Positions 62,292 through 64,000 of a stretch of 64,000 nucleotides of DNA are shown piece by piece. The translations under genes were made by a program, and so were the position numbers. Location: positions 310,001 through 374,000 of the forward strand of contig NZ_JADPIE010000003.1 in NCBI RefSeq assembly GCF_015666175.1, written 5' to 3'. The DNA is from Halonatronomonas betaini (GTDB lineage Bacteria > Bacillota > Halanaerobiia > Halanaerobiales > Halarsenatibacteraceae). The number at the start of each line of letters is the position of its first letter. The first letter of the stretch is position 1. The notes beneath the pieces were generated by a model that saw only the letters and a program-made list of their open reading frames with translations, searched no databases and had not been told where the DNA came from.

Positions 62292-63656
62292 ATGGAGTTA
62301 AGTTTTAAGCAGGCTATTATACCTGTAATTACTATGGCTTTTTTAATAATAATGTCTGTTTTAGTCTGGGATGTTCCAATTCAGATTGCTTTATTTTTTG
62401 AAATTATTATAATTGTCTGTCTCTCTTTTATCTGGGGTTATAGATGGAAGAAAATTGAGAAGATGATGTTCTCCAGTTTTAGGAGCATAGGCAATGTTAT
62501 CATTATATTATTTTTAATCGGGATGATGATAGGTCTCTGGATAGCTATAGGGACTGTACCAACTATGATTTATTATGGTTTAGAAACTATTAATCCTGAG
62601 TATTTTTTAGTCTTAAGTTTTATATCAACGTCTCTTGTTTCCATGGCGATTGGCACAGCTGTTGGAACTGCCAGTACTATTGGGCTGGCTTTAATAAGTA
62701 TAGCTGAAACTTTAGGAATGAGCCTGCCATTAGCTGCCGGTGCTATAATCTCAGGCGCTTATGTAGGCGATAGAATGTCGCCTGTCTCATCAATTGCCAA
62801 TATTACAGCCCACAGCGCTGAAGCAGATATTCTGGAGATGGTAAAAAGCATGATGAAAACAACTATCTTACCTTATATAATTGCAGCTATAGTCTATCTA
62901 ATTATAGGATTGAATTTAGGAGGTCTTGGAGAAAATGCAGGGGGATTTTTAGAGCTGACAGCTGCCCTTGATAGCTATTTTATGATCTCCTTCTGGATGT
63001 TACTGCCGCCAATACTTATAATAAGCATGGCTTTTTTAAAGGTACCTACAATTATAAATCTTGCTATCAATATTATCTTTAGCCTGATTCTAGGGATAGC
63101 TATTACAGACCGGAACTGGTCCGGGCTATTAAATATTATGTTTCAGGGATTTGATGAAAGCTCTGGTATAACCTTTATAGATAATATACTGGCCAGAGGC
63201 GGTTTAACAAGTATGTTAGAATTAATATCTCTAATAATTTTTGCAGTTATTTTAGGTGGATTATTAGAGCAGTTAGGGGTTTTAGATAGTATTTTAAAAC
63301 CGATAGTCCATCATATTACCGGTAAGATAAAACTGGCTGTGGTTACTGTCTTTTCAAGTATATTATCTGCAATATTAGGTTGTAATCAATTTCTGGCTGT
63401 ATTTTTACCGGCAAGAATGTTAATACCTCATTATGATAGGATAAAGGTAAAGCGGAAAGAATTAGCCCGGGCTCTCGGTGATTCTGGACTTGTATTCTCT
63501 CCGCTAATCCCCTGGAATGTAAATGCATTAATGATGACTGCTGTCCTGGGGGTAGATACTTTTTATTATGCACCCTATGCATTTTTTATATTAATTATGC
63601 CTTTATCAAATATTTTAATTACAGTGATTAAACATAAAAAAGAACTGATTGATTAG
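62292..63656 (+). CDS. NhaC-family Na+/H+ antiporter
   Basis: Second NhaC-type antiporter of the window, intact: 454 residues, about 11-12 helices, with SMAIGTAVGTASTIGLAL, SGAYVGDRMSPVSS and SAILGCNQFLAVFLPARM. It is only distantly similar to the copy at 31.9 kb, so it is a paralogue, not a duplicate. It ends in TAG, with the stop codon overlapping that of the convergent dehydrogenase gene. Confidence 0.93.
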   Translation: MELSFKQAIIPVITMAFLIIMSVLVWDVPIQIALFFEIIIIVCLSFIWGYRWKKIEKMMFSSFRSIGNVIIILFLIGMMIGLWIAIGTVPTMIYYGLETINPEYFLVLSFISTSLVSMAIGTAVGTASTIGLALISIAETLGMSLPLAAGAIISGAYVGDRMSPVSSIANITAHSAEADILEMVKSMMKTTILPYIIAAIVYLIIGLNLGGLGENAGGFLELTAALDSYFMISFWMLLPPILIISMAFLKVPTIINLAINIIFSLILGIAITDRNWSGLLNIMFQGFDESSGITFIDNILARGGLTSMLELISLIIFAVILGGLLEQLGVLDSILKPIVHHITGKIKLAVVTVFSSILSAILGCNQFLAVFLPARMLIPHYDRIKVKRKELARALGDSGLVFSPLIPWNVNALMMTAVLGVDTFYYAPYAFFILIMPLSNILITVIKHKKELID

Positions 63657-64000
63657 GGCCTGATTAAGATTTTAAGTGAAGATTTTTCTCTGGCTGCTTT
63701 TAAAGCATCCAGGGAATCTTCAAGCTTATACTCATCAGTAATTAGCCGGTCAAGGTGGAGTTCATTTCTTTCCAGCAAATTAAGTGCCGGCTTAAAGGGG
63801 CCACACCTGGAACCTAGTAATTTTATCTCATTAATAGCCAGCCCTGCCAGGTTAAGGTCATGGTTTTTGGCTGTCGTTGTCTTATATATTATTTTCCCCT
63901 CCGGAGCAACAAGTTCAATGGCTGCTTTTAAACCTGATGTGCTCCCGGTAGCCTCAATAACAACAGGTATATCTGGCTCTTTTTCTGGATATAATTTTTC
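63653..64000 (-). CDS. Zinc-type (medium-chain) alcohol dehydrogenase, C-terminal part
   Basis: The 5' part is outside the window; about 115 C-terminal residues are visible. PVVIEATGSTSGLKAAIELVAPEGKII-type sequence and KTTTAKNHDLNLAGLAINEIKLLGSRCGPFKPAL are typical of the C-terminal half of MDR dehydrogenases, with LITDEYKLEDSLDALKAA near the end. Substrate cannot be told. Ends at TAA 63653. Confidence 0.88.
   Translation of the reverse strand, partial: EKLYPEKEPDIPVVIEATGSTSGLKAAIELVAPEGKIIYKTTTAKNHDLNLAGLAINEIKLLGSRCGPFKPALNLLERNELHLDRLITDEYKLEDSLDALKAAREKSSLKILIRP

Overview
The window is AT-rich and densely packed, mostly with minus-strand operons. Gene families point to a low-GC Firmicute: RemA, RqcH, a PASTA kinase with its PP2C phosphatase, PurS/PurL/PurQ, and SAM-I, FMN and guanine/PRPP riboswitches. 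An apolipoprotein N-acyltransferase (Lnt) and a TPR plus putative outer-membrane beta-barrel protein suggest a cell with two membranes. Two NhaC-type Na+/H+ antiporters and many acidic proteins suggest a salt-adapted organism. A member of the Halanaerobiales or a close relative fits best; this assignment is an inference.

Layout. 1-6.5 kb: an FMN-riboswitch riboflavin operon (ribD, ribE, ribBA, ribH) that runs without a visible break into thiN, a two-subunit class I fumarase and malic enzyme (cut by the window edge). 6.5-23.1 kb: the conserved Firmicute housekeeping cluster remA-gmk-rpoZ-coaBC-[lgt-tldD-pmbA-metK]-priA-def-fmt-rlmN-prpC-prkC-rsgA-rpe. 23.2-29.3 kb: rqcH (plus strand), lnt, a Crp/Fnr regulator and an EF-G paralogue. 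29.3-30.1 kb: a gene-free stretch with two adjacent arrays of 11-bp repeats between a minus-strand promoter and a terminator. 30.1-42 kb: accessory genes. These are a DUF192 protein and an ArsR regulator sharing overlapping divergent promoters, an NhaC antiporter with an in-frame TAG, a PQQ-type sugar dehydrogenase with a small repeat protein, mnmH, an SRAP protein that appears to start at ATT, an exported FAD oxidoreductase with a membrane partner, galM, and a hypothetical gene interrupted by TAA.

41.7-44.1 kb: metY-metA under a SAM-I riboswitch with two tandem intrinsic terminators. 44.5-54.5 kb: a purine operon in the order purD-K-E-C-S-Q-L-F-M-N, behind a tandem guanine plus PRPP (ykkC subtype 2) riboswitch; purB and purH are not here. 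54.9-64 kb: DegV, the TPR/barrel protein, an alpha/beta hydrolase, an orphan TctC-type binding protein, a polar amino acid ABC transporter, a second NhaC antiporter, and the end of a zinc-type alcohol dehydrogenase.

The most notable observations are: two genes (rsgA and the SRAP gene) whose conserved N-termini and ribosome-binding-site spacing imply ATC and ATT start codons; two genes with in-frame stops and clear coding sequence on both sides; the paired 11-bp arrays, possibly a non-coding RNA; and the tandem purine riboswitch. No tRNA, rRNA, CRISPR array or insertion sequence was seen.
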